Both the position numbers and the translations under genes were made by a program. A model generated the notes under the pieces. It was not told the origin of the DNA. It made no database searches and saw nothing but the letters and a program-made list of their open reading frames with translations. From RYN-230 sp963844695 (GTDB lineage Bacteria; Actinomycetota; Actinomycetes; Streptosporangiales; Streptosporangiaceae): 64,000 nucleotides of DNA. The DNA is taken from assembly GCA_963844695.1 (NCBI GenBank), contig CAWJPL010000016.1, positions 310,001 to 374,000 of the forward strand. The letters run 5' to 3'. Shown here piece by piece: positions 7,100 through 15,476 of the stretch (position 1 is its first letter; each line of letters opens with the position of its first letter).

Positions 7100-8431
7100 A
7101 TGGCGGAATCAGGGCTCAGCGCGGCGGGGTTTCCGGCGCAGGTACCGCCGATGCTGGCGGTGCCCGCGGCTGAGCTCCCGGAGCCCGGGCCAGCGTGGGC
7201 CGCGGAGTTCAAGTGGGACGGCGTGCGCGCGGTGGCCTACCTGTCCGCGGGAAGGCTGCGGCTGCTGTCCCGCAGCGGCCGGGACATGACCCGGGCTTAT
7301 CCGGAACTGGCCGGCCTGGCCCACCAGGCCGGGTCCCGGGAGATGGTTCTGGACGGGGAGATCGCCGCGTTCGCCGGCGGCCGCCCCAGCTTCGCCGCCC
7401 TGCAGCGGCGGATGCACGTGGCCGCGCCCTCACCCCGCCTGCTGGCCGCGGTCCCGGCGACCTACCTGGTCTTCGACATCATGGGCCTGGGCGGTAAGTC
7501 GCTGATCAGCGAGCCTTACGCCCGCCGGCGGGACATCCTCGAGGCCCAGCAGCTGGCCGGCGAGCAGGTCCACGTCCCGCCGTCGTTTCCCGGCGGCGGG
7601 AAGGCCGTGCTCGCGGTGAGTATCCGCGACGGGCTGGAGGGCGTGGTGGCCAAGCGCCTCGACTCTCCCTACCGGCCCGGCCGCCGCTCCCCCGACTGGC
7701 TGAAGATCAAGAACCGCCGGATCCTGGACGTGCTCGTAGGCGGCATCAGCCCCGGCCGGGGCCACCGGGCCGGCCAGATCGGCTCACTGCTCGTCGGGAT
7801 CGCGGGGCCGGGCGGCCTGGCCTACGCGGGCCGCGTCGGGACCGGCTTCACCCAGCCGGAACTGCGCCGGCTGGAGCAGCTGTTCGCTCCGCTGCGACGG
7901 GACCGCCCGCCGTTCGCCGGCCCGGTCCCCCCGGCCCAGGCCCGGGACGTGACCTGGGTGGAGCCCCGCGTCGTGGTCGAGGTCAGCTACGCCGAGCTGA
8001 CTCCCGACGGGATTCTCCGCGCCGCCTCCTACCAGGGCGTCACCGGCGGCTCCAACGGCCCGGGGACGTTAACGCTCAGCGGCCTGGTGGCCGGAGCTCG
8101 TCCGTCCCCCCGGCCTCCGGGCCGAGTTCGTCGGTACCGCCCTCCTCGGAGCCGAGCTCGTCAGTCCCGCCCTCCTCGACTCCGAGGACGTCGGTGCTCC
8201 CCGGTTCGGGACCAAGCTCGTCGGTACCGCCCGGCTCGGAGCCGAACACGCCTGCACCCTGGGGCTCGTTGGGGGGCCTGGAATCGGTTGCCATGTCAAC
8301 CTCCTCGACGGTGGCTTCCTGTGGGTCCTGCCCGGCTTAGGGGGAAAAGACACGGCCTGGCCGAGGGCGGTCGCACGAAATTTCGCGTCCCGGGGTCCTC
8401 AGGGCCGATCCTGGCAACTACTCGGTCCTGA
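7100..8431 (+). CDS. ATP-dependent DNA ligase (LigD/LigC type) with aberrant C-terminal tail
   Basis: Residues 15-313 are a complete ATP-dependent ligase of the bacterial NHEJ type. The adenylated lysine is K38 in EFKWDGVRA; other motifs are LDGEIAAF, YLVFDIMGL, EGVVAKRLDSPY and DWLKIK. The OB domain ends with VVVEVSYAELTPDGILRAAS. It seals DNA nicks or breaks using ATP; LigD proteins normally act with Ku, and no ku gene is in the window. Relatives end shortly after this point, but here the frame runs about 130 residues further as an Arg/Pro-rich sequence that is exactly antisense to the acidic repeat protein at 8076-8294. Either the native stop was lost or the tail is accidental. ATG at 7100 with GGGGGG upstream. 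Confidence 0.85.
   Translation: MAESGLSAAGFPAQVPPMLAVPAAELPEPGPAWAAEFKWDGVRAVAYLSAGRLRLLSRSGRDMTRAYPELAGLAHQAGSREMVLDGEIAAFAGGRPSFAALQRRMHVAAPSPRLLAAVPATYLVFDIMGLGGKSLISEPYARRRDILEAQQLAGEQVHVPPSFPGGGKAVLAVSIRDGLEGVVAKRLDSPYRPGRRSPDWLKIKNRRILDVLVGGISPGRGHRAGQIGSLLVGIAGPGGLAYAGRVGTGFTQPELRRLEQLFAPLRRDRPPFAGPVPPAQARDVTWVEPRVVVEVSYAELTPDGILRAASYQGVTGGSNGPGTLTLSGLVAGARPSPRPPGRVRRYRPPRSRARQSRPPRLRGRRCSPVRDQARRYRPARSRTRLHPGARWGAWNRLPCQPPRRWLPVGPARLRGKRHGLAEGGRTKFRVPGSSGPILATTRS
8076..8294 (-). CDS. Small acidic decapeptide-repeat protein, 72 aa
   Basis: It has a textbook ribosome-binding site (GAGGAGG-TTGAC-ATG). After 19 residues (MATDSRPPNEPQGAGVFGS) it is built from five 10-residue repeats: EPGGTDELGP, EPGSTDVLGV, EEGGTDELGS, EEGGTDELGP, EAGGTDELRP. 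It is strongly acidic, Gly-rich and probably disordered, with no cysteine or hydrophobic core. Codon third positions are GC-rich, as expected for a coding strand. The gene lies wholly antisense to the 3' tail of the ligase frame, so only one is likely to be genuine in this stretch. The ribosome-binding site and regular repeats favour this one. Function unknown; a DNA-mimic or surface-peptide role is speculation. Confidence 0.55.
   Translation of the reverse strand: MATDSRPPNEPQGAGVFGSEPGGTDELGPEPGSTDVLGVEEGGTDELGSEEGGTDELGPEAGGTDELRPPGR
8088..8237. repeat. Five tandem 30-bp repeats
   Basis: Five consecutive 30-bp units encode the decapeptide repeats of the small acidic protein on the minus strand. 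The units differ by a few bases, so the array is not newly expanded. On the plus strand they give the Arg/Pro-rich ligase tail. Confidence 0.75.
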
Positions 8432-10820
8432 GCACCACGGCGGCCCGGGTCCGGGCCGCGGTCCGGGCCGGGATAGCCGCGACCGCGTTGGCCAGCAGGA
8501 GGACCGCCGGGATGGCCAGCAAAAGCCCTGGGGAGATGATGGCCACCGGCTGGATCGAGAATCCCTGGGCCAGCAGGGTCCACGCCCAGCGCCCGGCGGC
8601 CACGCCGAGCGGCAGGCCGACCAGCAGGCCCGTACCGGCGATGGCGGTGGCCTGCCAGGCCACGCTGGCCCGTACCTGCCGGCCGACGAAGCCGACCGCC
8701 TTGAGGATGGCCAGGTCCCGGCGGCGGCGGCGGACGGACGTGACCAGTGTCTGCGCGATCGTGCCCACGGCCAGCAGCGTGAGCACGGCGGCCAGGGTGA
8801 GCGGCAGGTCGTTGACCCCCTCGACTTCCCGGACCTCCGGCGGGGCCACCGCGGGGAGCACCACTCCGGGAAACTCCTGCTTGAGGCGGGCGATCGCCGC
8901 CGGGTCACCCGGGTGCCGCAGCCGGACCAGGTACACGTTGACCGGCAGCGGGGTCCGGCTCAGCGTGCCCGCCCCGGCCAGCGTCATGACTCCGCCGGAG
9001 CCGAGCTTGACCTCCTCGTTGGTGATCTCCGGGGACAGCACGACCTGCCCGGTGATGCGGAGCGCGACCACTCCGCCAGTGGTCCGGGCGCTGACCAGGC
9101 CGCCGACACTCCGGTGCAGCGCGCGCAGTTCCCCGCCGCTCAGGGCGATCTCCCGGGGCCCGCTCGGCAGCCGGCCGTTCAGCAGCGGCGGCGCGACCCG
9201 GCCGCGCAGCGTCTGGATCCCGACGACCGGCACGTCCTGGCCGCCGATGTCCCCGTCTCCCAGGGCCGTGGCGGTGAAGCCCGCCAGGCTGGCGTTCGCG
9301 CGCAGCTTCGGGATGGTCTGGGCGGAGGTGTCACCCGAGTGCGGGTTCCCGACGGCCACGTCCCAGTTCCAGCCGGCCAGCCGGGGGTCGCCGATGACGT
9401 GGGCCAGGCTGGCCCCGAACACCAGCGCGGCGACGACCGCGGTGAGCGCCAGCGCCGTGCCCAGGACCGCGGAGCGGACCGGGACCGGGGAGCGGTCGCT
9501 CCCCGGCTCGAACGCGAGGCGGATGCCGGTCACGGCGGGGGACGGGAACCCCCGGCGGGCCATCCAGCGCGCGAGGGCAGAGCCGCGGCCCCGGCTCCTC
9601 GCCGTGGCGTCATCCTGCGTCCAGGCCACCCGCTGGGCAGTCAGGGCGGCCCGCGCGGTCAGCAGGACCATGAGCAGGAGCGCCCCGCCCAGCAGGACCA
9701 GGGCGTCGAACGAGAGCCCGGGCGAGATCTCGGCCCGCCGGGCCAGGCCCACCGGCGTGAACACCGACAGCGCGTAGGCGGCCGGGATGGCCAGGGCCAT
9801 CCCGGCCACCGCGACCAGGGCCGCGGGAACCAGCGCCACGACGGCCAGCTGCCTGCGGCTGGACCCGAGCGCGCGGAGCACGGGGAAGTCTCCCGAGTCG
9901 GTGTGGATCAGCCGGGCGAGGCTCTGGCCCACGATGACCAGCATCGCGAGAGCCACGACGATCCCGAACAGGAGCAGCGCCAGCGCCTGCAGTGACGTGC
10001 CGCGCTGGGCAGCGGCCGCGGCCGTGGCGTCGTCACTGCCCAGCTCGAACTGGGCCCGGCCCCCGGTCAGGCGGTTCACCCTGGCCCGGAAGGCCGGCAG
10101 GCCAGCCAGGCCGCGGTGCAGGTGGAAGGAGAGTCCCACCATGTTGCCGACCGATCCCGCGAAGCGGTGGTAGAACGCGGCGGTCAGGAAGAGCGAGCCG
10201 GTGCCGGTGAAGGTGACGTCGGAAGGCGCCCCGGAATCGCCCAGGTCCGTGGGCGTCCGGATGATCGCGGTCACGTGCACGTCGGGCAGGGTGACGGTCG
10301 GGCGCAGCACCTCGTTGTTGAGTACCTGCATCACCTGGCTGGGCCGGAACCCCCGAAGCTGGATCGTCGAGCCGACGTGCGCGCCCAGGGACCGCGCGGC
10401 GGCCTCGTTGATCATCACCTCGTCTGCCCGGGCCGGACTGGGCCGCCGGCCGGCCACGATGATGGCCCGGGCCTGCGGCGGGTTGTCGATCAGGGCCCAC
10501 GTCGTCACCTGGCCGGGCCGGCCGGCCGCTGGGCGGCCAGCTGGGGCCGCGAGGATCAGCATGAACGCGCCCCGCTCGCCGTAGGCGACGTCCGGCAGCC
10601 GGCCGATCCGGCCCAGAGCCGCGAACGGGACCCCGGCCACCTGCCCCTCAGTCGGGCCGGACCAGGCCAGGAACCGGGGCACCGCGGTGTCGGTCCGGCG
10701 GGCGCCCGCGAGCGACACCAGGACCAGGGCGCCCATCAGGCCGGTGATCAGCGCGAGGACCAGCGGGCTGCGCCAGTCCTGCCGCAGCCCGGCGCGAACG
10801 CGCAGCCACACCACCTGCAT
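8418..10820 (-). CDS. FtsX-like ABC transporter permease (orphan)
   Basis: About 800 residues from the ATG at 10820 (GGGAG upstream; an in-frame codon 8 residues earlier is possible). It has the two-FtsX-domain layout of MacB/LolE-like permeases: an N-terminal membrane helix (PLVLALITGLMGALVLVSLA), a large extracytoplasmic domain, a three-helix FtsX unit around residues 275-390 (FGIVVALAMLVIVGQSLARL), a second extracytoplasmic domain, and a closing FtsX unit (LAAVLTLLAVGTIAQTLVTS, RRRRRDLAILKAVGFVGRQV). Such permeases need an ATPase partner for lipoprotein, peptide or drug export or for envelope signalling. None is adjacent, so it must use an ATPase encoded elsewhere. Confidence 0.88.
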   Translation of the reverse strand: MQVVWLRVRAGLRQDWRSPLVLALITGLMGALVLVSLAGARRTDTAVPRFLAWSGPTEGQVAGVPFAALGRIGRLPDVAYGERGAFMLILAAPAGRPAAGRPGQVTTWALIDNPPQARAIIVAGRRPSPARADEVMINEAAARSLGAHVGSTIQLRGFRPSQVMQVLNNEVLRPTVTLPDVHVTAIIRTPTDLGDSGAPSDVTFTGTGSLFLTAAFYHRFAGSVGNMVGLSFHLHRGLAGLPAFRARVNRLTGGRAQFELGSDDATAAAAAQRGTSLQALALLLFGIVVALAMLVIVGQSLARLIHTDSGDFPVLRALGSSRRQLAVVALVPAALVAVAGMALAIPAAYALSVFTPVGLARRAEISPGLSFDALVLLGGALLLMVLLTARAALTAQRVAWTQDDATARSRGRGSALARWMARRGFPSPAVTGIRLAFEPGSDRSPVPVRSAVLGTALALTAVVAALVFGASLAHVIGDPRLAGWNWDVAVGNPHSGDTSAQTIPKLRANASLAGFTATALGDGDIGGQDVPVVGIQTLRGRVAPPLLNGRLPSGPREIALSGGELRALHRSVGGLVSARTTGGVVALRITGQVVLSPEITNEEVKLGSGGVMTLAGAGTLSRTPLPVNVYLVRLRHPGDPAAIARLKQEFPGVVLPAVAPPEVREVEGVNDLPLTLAAVLTLLAVGTIAQTLVTSVRRRRRDLAILKAVGFVGRQVRASVAWQATAIAGTGLLVGLPLGVAAGRWAWTLLAQGFSIQPVAIISPGLLLAIPAVLLLANAVAAIPARTAARTRAAVVLRTE

Positions 10821-10953
10821 AACGCTCCCGCCCCTGACGTGCACCGGATCCCACGTGCGATTGTGCCTCAGGCCGGCCGCAGCCGCGCGGTGGCTAGTAC
10901 GAGACTTACCGGGAAGCCAGCCTTACCGGGCCAGAACTCCAGCAGGCCAGAAC

Positions 10954-12117
10954 TCAGCGGGCCTGTGCGGCGGCGAGCAGTTCGCGGGCGATGATGAGCT
11001 TCTGGATCTCGCTGGTCCCCTCGTACAGCCGGTACAGCCGCGAGTCGCGGTACAGCCGCTCCACCACGGTCGAGCTCATGTAGCCGAGGCCGCCGTGGAC
11101 CTGCACCCCGCGGTCGGCGACCCGGGAGACCATCTCGCTGCAGTACAGCTTGGCGGCCGACGGCCCGGCGGCCACGTTCCGCCCGGCGTCGTAGTCGTCC
11201 GCGGTGGACAGCACCAGGGACCGGCCGGCCTCGATCTCGGCGTAGGAGTCGGCCAGCATCGCCTGGACCAGCTGGTAGCTGCCGATGAGCTGGCCGCCCT
11301 GCTTGCTGGTCGCGGCGTGGGCGACCGACTCGTCCAGGATCCGCTGCGCGGTGCCGACGCAGACCGCCGCGATATGCAGCCGGCCGCGGGCCAGGACGGT
11401 CATCGCGCTGCGGTAGCCGCGGCCCTCCTCCCCGATCAGGCGGTCGGCCGGCACCCGGACGTCCTCGAAGATCACCTCGGCGGTCCACGCGCCGCGCTGG
11501 CCCATCTTGTGGTCGCGCGGGCCGACCGTCAGCCCCGGGCTGGCCGCGTCGACCGCGAAGACAGAGATCCCGCGGCCGGACCCGGCGCCGGGGTCGGTCC
11601 GGGCGAACACGACGAACAGGTCAGCCAGCGGCGCGTTGGTGATGAACCGCTTGGTGCCGGACAGCACCCAGTCGCCGCCGCCCGGGCCGTCGCTGTCGCG
11701 GCGGGCCGACGTGCGCAGCCCGGCCGGGCTGGACCCGGCCTCGGACTCAGTGAGCGCGAACGAGGCGACCTGGTCCCCGGCGGCCAGGCCCGGCAGCAGG
11801 GCCTTCTTCTGCGCGTCCGACCCGAACTTGGCGATGACCTGCCCGGCGATTCCGTTGTTCGTGCCGAACATGGACCGGAACGCGGGGGTCGCGTAGCCGA
11901 ACTCGAAGGCCAGACGGACGTCCTGGGCCATGCTCACCCCGGAGCCGCCGAACTCGTCGGGCAGCGCGTAGCCGAACAGCCCGAGCTCCGCGGTAGCCGC
12001 CCGGAGGTCCGCGGGAATCGCGTCGGTCTCCTCGATCTCGTCCTCGCGGGGCAGCACCTTCTCCCGCACGAACCGCCGTACCGCGTCGCGGACCTCATCG
12101 AACGTCGCCTCGTCCAT
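10954..12117 (-). CDS. Acyl-CoA dehydrogenase
   Basis: 387 residues, normal family length. It oxidises an acyl-CoA to the 2-enoyl-CoA with FAD. Visible features: N-terminal helical domain, FAD/substrate signature FALTESEAGSSPAGLRTSAR, WVLSGTKRFITNAPLADLFV, and the C-terminal RLYRLYEGTSEIQKLIIARE containing the YEGT catalytic glutamate region. Substrate chain length is not predictable. Start set at the ATG at 12117, 6 bases after AGGAGAGG; a GTG two codons earlier is the alternative. It reads away from katA, with a hairpin between them. A second family member lies at 37777-38967. Confidence 0.9.
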   Translation of the reverse strand: MDEATFDEVRDAVRRFVREKVLPREDEIEETDAIPADLRAATAELGLFGYALPDEFGGSGVSMAQDVRLAFEFGYATPAFRSMFGTNNGIAGQVIAKFGSDAQKKALLPGLAAGDQVASFALTESEAGSSPAGLRTSARRDSDGPGGGDWVLSGTKRFITNAPLADLFVVFARTDPGAGSGRGISVFAVDAASPGLTVGPRDHKMGQRGAWTAEVIFEDVRVPADRLIGEEGRGYRSAMTVLARGRLHIAAVCVGTAQRILDESVAHAATSKQGGQLIGSYQLVQAMLADSYAEIEAGRSLVLSTADDYDAGRNVAAGPSAAKLYCSEMVSRVADRGVQVHGGLGYMSSTVVERLYRDSRLYRLYEGTSEIQKLIIARELLAAAQAR

Positions 12118-12180
12118 GGCCACCTCTCCTCGCGATCCTCCGCCTCGATGCTCGCACCACAGTTCCCCTAACGAAACCCG

Positions 12181-12225
12181 GGGGCCCAGGTCCCGGCACG
12201 CAAGACGGGACCCCTGGCCCGGGGG
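12181..12225 (-). terminator. Candidate terminator downstream of katA
   Basis: GGTCCC (12189-12194) pairs with GGGACC (12207-12212), and the stem can extend through GGGCCCA / CTGGCCC with a bulge. It starts about 40 bp after the katA stop and has no T-run. Position and stem strength fit an actinobacterial terminator. Confidence 0.4.
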
Positions 12226-12267
12226 ACCAGGAGCCCCGTATGCGTCGCCTGCCTGCTCAGCCCAGCG

Positions 12268-13788
12268 TCAGGCCTTGGCCTGCATACTCCCCCGGGCCGG
12301 GTTAGCCTGCTCGGCGGCCTTGGGGTCCTTCTCGCCCGCCTTGGCCCGGACGCCGGCCTCGATCTTGCTGCCGAGGTCCTTGTCCACGTTGCTCCAGTAC
12401 TCGAAGGCGCGCTCCAGGACCGGTTCGGTCACCCCGTTGAGCAGGTGGCCGACGACGTTGCTGACCAGCCGCTCACGGGCCGCGTCGTCGAACACCTCGC
12501 GGACCATGGTGCCCGCCTGGCCGAAGTCGTCGTCTTCGGCGTGCGGGACGTAGGCCGAGCGCATGATCTCCCCGTCGGCGTACCAGCTGGCCGGCTTGTA
12601 GTGCTCAGAGTCGGCCCGGGGGCCGCCCTTGGAGTTGGGCGCGTACACCGGGTCGGTGGCGTTGACCACGCGCATCGCGCCGTCCTTGCTGTAGGCGTGG
12701 ACCGGGACCTTGGGCGAGTTCACCGGGATCTGCTTGTAGTTCACCCCGAGCCGGGCGCGGTGCGCGTCGGCATAGGAGAACCCGCGGGCCAGCAGCATCT
12801 TGTCCGGGGACAGCGCGATGCCGGGGACCAGGTTGTTCGGTTCGAACGCGGCCTGCTCGATCTCGGTGTGGTAGTCGGTCACATTGCGGTCCAGGACCAG
12901 CCGGCCGACCTCAATCAGCGGGTAGTCGCTGTGCGGCCAGACTTTGGTCAGGTCGAACGGGTTGAACCGGTAGGTCCGGGCGTCCTCGAACGGCATGATC
13001 TGCATCTTCAGCGTCCAGCTCGGGAACTCCCCGCGCTCGATGTGGTCATACAGGTCGCGCTGGTGGTAGTCGGTGTCCGCGGCCGCCATCTGGTCACCCT
13101 CGTCCTGGGTGAAGAACTCGTTGCCCTGGTCGGTCTTGAAGTGGTACTTGACCCAGAACTTCTCCCCTGCGCCGTTGATCCACATGTACGTGTGCGAGCT
13201 GTACCCGTTCATGTGCCGCCAGGTGCGCGGGATGCCGCGGTCGCCCATCAGGTAGGTGACCTGGTGCGCCGACTCCGGGGACAGCGTCCAGAAGTCCCAC
13301 TGCATGTCATGGTCGCGCAGGTTGTTGTCCGCGCGGCGCTTCTGGGAGCGGATGAAGTGCTGGAACTTCATCGGGTCGCGGATGAAGAACACCGGGGTGT
13401 TGTTCCCGACCATGTCGTAGTTGCCCTGCGACGTGTAGAACTTCAGCGAGAAACCGCGCGGGTCACGCCAGGTGTCCGGGCTGCCCCGCTCCCCCGCCAC
13501 GGTCGAGAACCGGATCAGCGTGTCCGTCCGGGTGCCGGGCTGGAACACCGCCGCCTTGGTGTACGCGCTGACGTCCTGGGTGACCTCGAAGTAGCCGAAC
13601 GCCCCGCCGCCCTTGGCGTGCGGCTGGCGCTCCGGGATCCGCTCCCGGTTGAAGTTCGCCATCTGCTCGATCAGGTAATGATCTTGCAGCAGGACCGGGC
13701 CTTCCGTGCCGACCGTCAGTGAGAACTCGTCGCTCTCGACCGGGATACCGGCATCGTTCGTCGTGGGTATCGGGTGATTGTCGGTCAT
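12268..13788 (-). CDS. katA: Monofunctional heme catalase
   Basis: 506 residues of a small-subunit clade-3-like catalase, which dismutates hydrogen peroxide in the cytoplasm. The distal His is H57 in RQPHAKGGGAFGYFEV, the distal Asn lies in DMVGNNTPVFFIRDPMKF, and the proximal heme Tyr is Y339 in RGFSYADAHRARLG. Two positions differ from the common form: the usual V-V before HAKG is Q-P, and the Leu of R-L-F-S-Y is Gly. Start set at the ATG at 13788, 6 bases after GGAGGT; the ATG at 13794 sits directly against that site. The start region overlaps the end of the fur-type gene by 4 bp (10 bp from the earlier ATG), so the two are co-transcribed and probably translationally coupled. Confidence 0.95.
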   Translation of the reverse strand: MTDNHPIPTTNDAGIPVESDEFSLTVGTEGPVLLQDHYLIEQMANFNRERIPERQPHAKGGGAFGYFEVTQDVSAYTKAAVFQPGTRTDTLIRFSTVAGERGSPDTWRDPRGFSLKFYTSQGNYDMVGNNTPVFFIRDPMKFQHFIRSQKRRADNNLRDHDMQWDFWTLSPESAHQVTYLMGDRGIPRTWRHMNGYSSHTYMWINGAGEKFWVKYHFKTDQGNEFFTQDEGDQMAAADTDYHQRDLYDHIERGEFPSWTLKMQIMPFEDARTYRFNPFDLTKVWPHSDYPLIEVGRLVLDRNVTDYHTEIEQAAFEPNNLVPGIALSPDKMLLARGFSYADAHRARLGVNYKQIPVNSPKVPVHAYSKDGAMRVVNATDPVYAPNSKGGPRADSEHYKPASWYADGEIMRSAYVPHAEDDDFGQAGTMVREVFDDAARERLVSNVVGHLLNGVTEPVLERAFEYWSNVDKDLGSKIEAGVRAKAGEKDPKAAEQANPARGSMQAKA

Positions 13789-14267
13789 TGCCATACCTCC
13801 TCGTCACGCTGTACTCCGTCAGCGGAGCCTTGAGCTGCCTTGCAGGCGGGGCACCTGCCCCAGAACACCACTTCTGCCTCGTCCACCGCGAAGCCCAGGT
13901 CCTCGGCCGCAGTCAGGCAGGGCTGGGCCCCGATCGCGAAATCGACATCCTCGGTGCGGCCGCAGCGGCGGCACACCAGGTGGTGATGCTGGTCGCCGAC
14001 CCGGCGCTCGAACCGGGCCGGATGGCCGGCCGGCTCGATCCGCCGCAGCAGTCCCGCGGCGGCACACGCGGCCAGCATGTCGTAGACCGCCTGGGTGGAC
14101 ACCGCGCCGAACCGCTCCCGCACGCCCGCCGCGATCGCGTCCACGGTGGCGTGCGGGTGCCCGCCGAGCCAGGTGAGCATGGCCAGCCGCGGCATCGTGA
14201 CCCGCAGCCCGGCCGCACGCAGGGCCCGGGACATCTCGCCGTCCGGGTCGATCGCTGCCAGCACCAT
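13785..14267 (-). CDS. Fur-family peroxide/metal regulator (FurA/CatR-like)
   Basis: About 160 residues from the ATG at 14267 (GGTGGGG upstream; a GTG at 14279 is possible). Fur hallmarks: winged helix RVTMPRLAMLTWLGGHPHAT, VSTQAVYDMLAACAAAGLLR; metal site HHHLVCRRCGRTEDVDF; and a second Cys pair GRCPACKAAQ, giving two CxxC motifs for structural zinc. Actinobacterial FurA/CatR proteins repress their own operon with a downstream catalase and release it when oxidised. The overlap with katA fits this role. Whether the sensing metal is iron or manganese is not visible. Inverted-repeat elements lie upstream. Confidence 0.9.
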   Translation of the reverse strand: MVLAAIDPDGEMSRALRAAGLRVTMPRLAMLTWLGGHPHATVDAIAAGVRERFGAVSTQAVYDMLAACAAAGLLRRIEPAGHPARFERRVGDQHHHLVCRRCGRTEDVDFAIGAQPCLTAAEDLGFAVDEAEVVFWGRCPACKAAQGSADGVQRDEEVWQ

Positions 14268-14299
14268 GATGGGCCCCACCCTGCTGAACTATCTGGAAT

Positions 14300-14336
14300 G
14301 AGTCAAGTTTCTTAGCAACTCGTCTCAAGTCGAGAC
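14300..14336 (-). promoter_or_regulatory. Candidate regulatory region of the fur-katA operon
   Basis: An AT-richer pocket 33-69 bp upstream of the regulator start holds GAGT...ACTC flanking an 18-mer core and the hairpin-like GTCTC-AAGTC-GAGAC (14322-14336). TTGACT on the minus strand could be a -35. FurA-type regulators bind imperfect AT-rich repeats at this location in relatives. The exact operator is not resolved by eye. Confidence 0.35.
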
Positions 14337-14393
14337 CGGCCATCCCGGCCCGCCGGTGGACGCGGCCGCACTATCCCCCCTGCCCGCGAGCCT

Positions 14394-14430
14394 GCGCCCA
14401 AACCGGGCCGCAGGCCTTCCGTTTGGGCGC
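14394..14430. repeat. 10-bp perfect inverted repeat
   Basis: GCGCCCAAAC (14394-14403) and GTTTGGGCGC (14421-14430) are exact complements around a 17-base GC-rich loop. The element sits between the divergent fur and padR-type genes, where a terminator is not needed, so a regulatory site is also possible. The intergenic stretch 14268-14582 contains no gene that I can support. Confidence 0.5.
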
Positions 14431-14442
14431 CCAGCCTGGGCC

Positions 14443-14500
14443 GTGGGCTTGCGTTTTGCCGTCCACGGGCCTGCGTTTGCCATCCGCGGGCTCGCGACCT
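14443..14500. repeat. Degenerate direct repeats, about 21 bp
   Basis: Three units follow each other: GTGGGCTTGCGTTTTGCC (14443 on), ACGGGCCTGCGTTTGCC (14465 on) and a partial GCGGGCTCGCGACC (14486 on). The TGCGTTT core is shared by the first two. They lie upstream of the padR-type gene and could be iterated binding sites. Confidence 0.4.
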
Positions 14501-14507
14501 AGGCTAG

Positions 14508-14517
14508 CGATATATCG
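14508..14517. promoter_or_regulatory. CGATATATCG palindrome upstream of padR-type gene
   Basis: A 10-bp perfect palindrome in AT-rich context (CTAGCGATATATCGGGACCG), 66 bp before the regulator start. PadR proteins usually autorepress through AT-rich palindromes of this sort. Assignment by position only. Confidence 0.4.
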
Positions 14518-14582
14518 GGACCGTATCGCGAGTGGATCACTTGGGGACCTGGGTTCCGGGGTCCCTGGTCTGGGGGTTTCAG

Positions 14583-15436
14583 ATGAGTGCGGCATGGAGC
14601 GCGGCCGGGGACTTCGATCCCGGCCTTTGCGGGATCATGCAGGCCGCGAGTGCCCTGCTCAGCCGGGCCCAGGACGCCATGCACGGCATGTCCGGGCCAG
14701 ATCAGGGCGGCAGGGGCCAGGCGGGCAGGGCCAGGCGGGCGGGGACCAGGGCGGCGGGGACCAGGGCCGGGGACACCAGGGCCGGCGGGGCGGGCCGTGG
14801 GCCCGGCGCGGCGGGCCGTGGGAGCGCGGCTTCGGATTCGCCGGCCCGGGCGGATGGCCGGGCGGCTTCGCCGGCCCGGCGGGCGGCTTCGGCGGTGGCC
14901 AGCGCGGCTGGTGGCCCGGGCCGCCCGGCCCGGCCCGCGGGCCCAAAGCCGGCCGCGGCGACGTGCGGGCCGCCATCCTGGCCCTGCTGCGGGAGGGCCC
15001 CCGTAACGGCTACCAGATCATGTCCGAGATCGAGGAGCGCAGTGGCGGTGCCTGGCGGCCCAGCCCCGGTGCGGTGTACCCGGCCCTGCAGCTGCTGGCC
15101 GACGAGGGGCTGATCGCCGGCGAGGAGTCCGGCGGCCGCCGCACGTTCAGCCTGACCGAGGCCGGGCGCCGCCATATCGAGGACGACCCGGAGGCGGCCC
15201 GCCCGGCGTGGGAGGCCATGGCGCAGGACGAGCCCGGCGAGATGCCCGGCCTGTTCGCGCAGGCGGCCCGGCTGGGCGGCAGCATCGTCCAGCTGGCCCA
15301 CGCGGGCACGCCGGAGCAGATCCGCGCCGCCGAGCGGCTGCTGGAGCAGACCCGGCGCCGGATGTACCAGATCCTGGCCGGCGACGAGCCCGCCGACGCT
15401 GACGATGACGCAGCCGACGATCCCGACGACGAATAG
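14583..15436 (+). CDS. PadR-family transcriptional regulator, apparent frameshift in N-terminal linker
   Basis: The C-terminal 160 residues are an unmistakable PadR winged helix: RGDVRAAILALLREGPRNGY, QIMSEIEERSGGAWRPSPGA, VYPALQLLADEGLIAGEESG, then a helical dimerisation tail ending in an Asp-rich run. Homologous proteins begin with a short helix and a Gly-rich linker. Here the natural start, MSAAWSAAGDFDPGLCGIMQ (ATG at 14583), is in a different frame from the GGPWARRGGPWERGFGF linker. The switch is near 14700-14735, within repetitive GGCGGGGACCAGG units. An indel there, or a sequencing error, would explain it. An in-frame ATG at 14594 would avoid the shift but gives an unconvincing N-terminus. 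Confidence 0.75.
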
Positions 15437-15476
15437 CGACAAGCAGAGCCACAAGTAGAAGGCGAGGGGACCAGCC

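Noticed and set aside
12445..13722. A 425-codon open frame on the plus strand opposite katA
   Set aside because: Val/Arg/Asp-rich shadow of a clearly conserved catalase on the other strand. Similar long antisense frames opposite phaC (40358-41827), the MalT-type gene (48673-50949) and the sensor kinase (33859-35556) were rejected for the same reason.
14532..15113. A separate 193-residue Ala/Arg-rich protein overlapping the PadR gene
   Set aside because: Only its first 50 residues look native; they fit better as the N-terminus of the PadR protein before a one-base shift.
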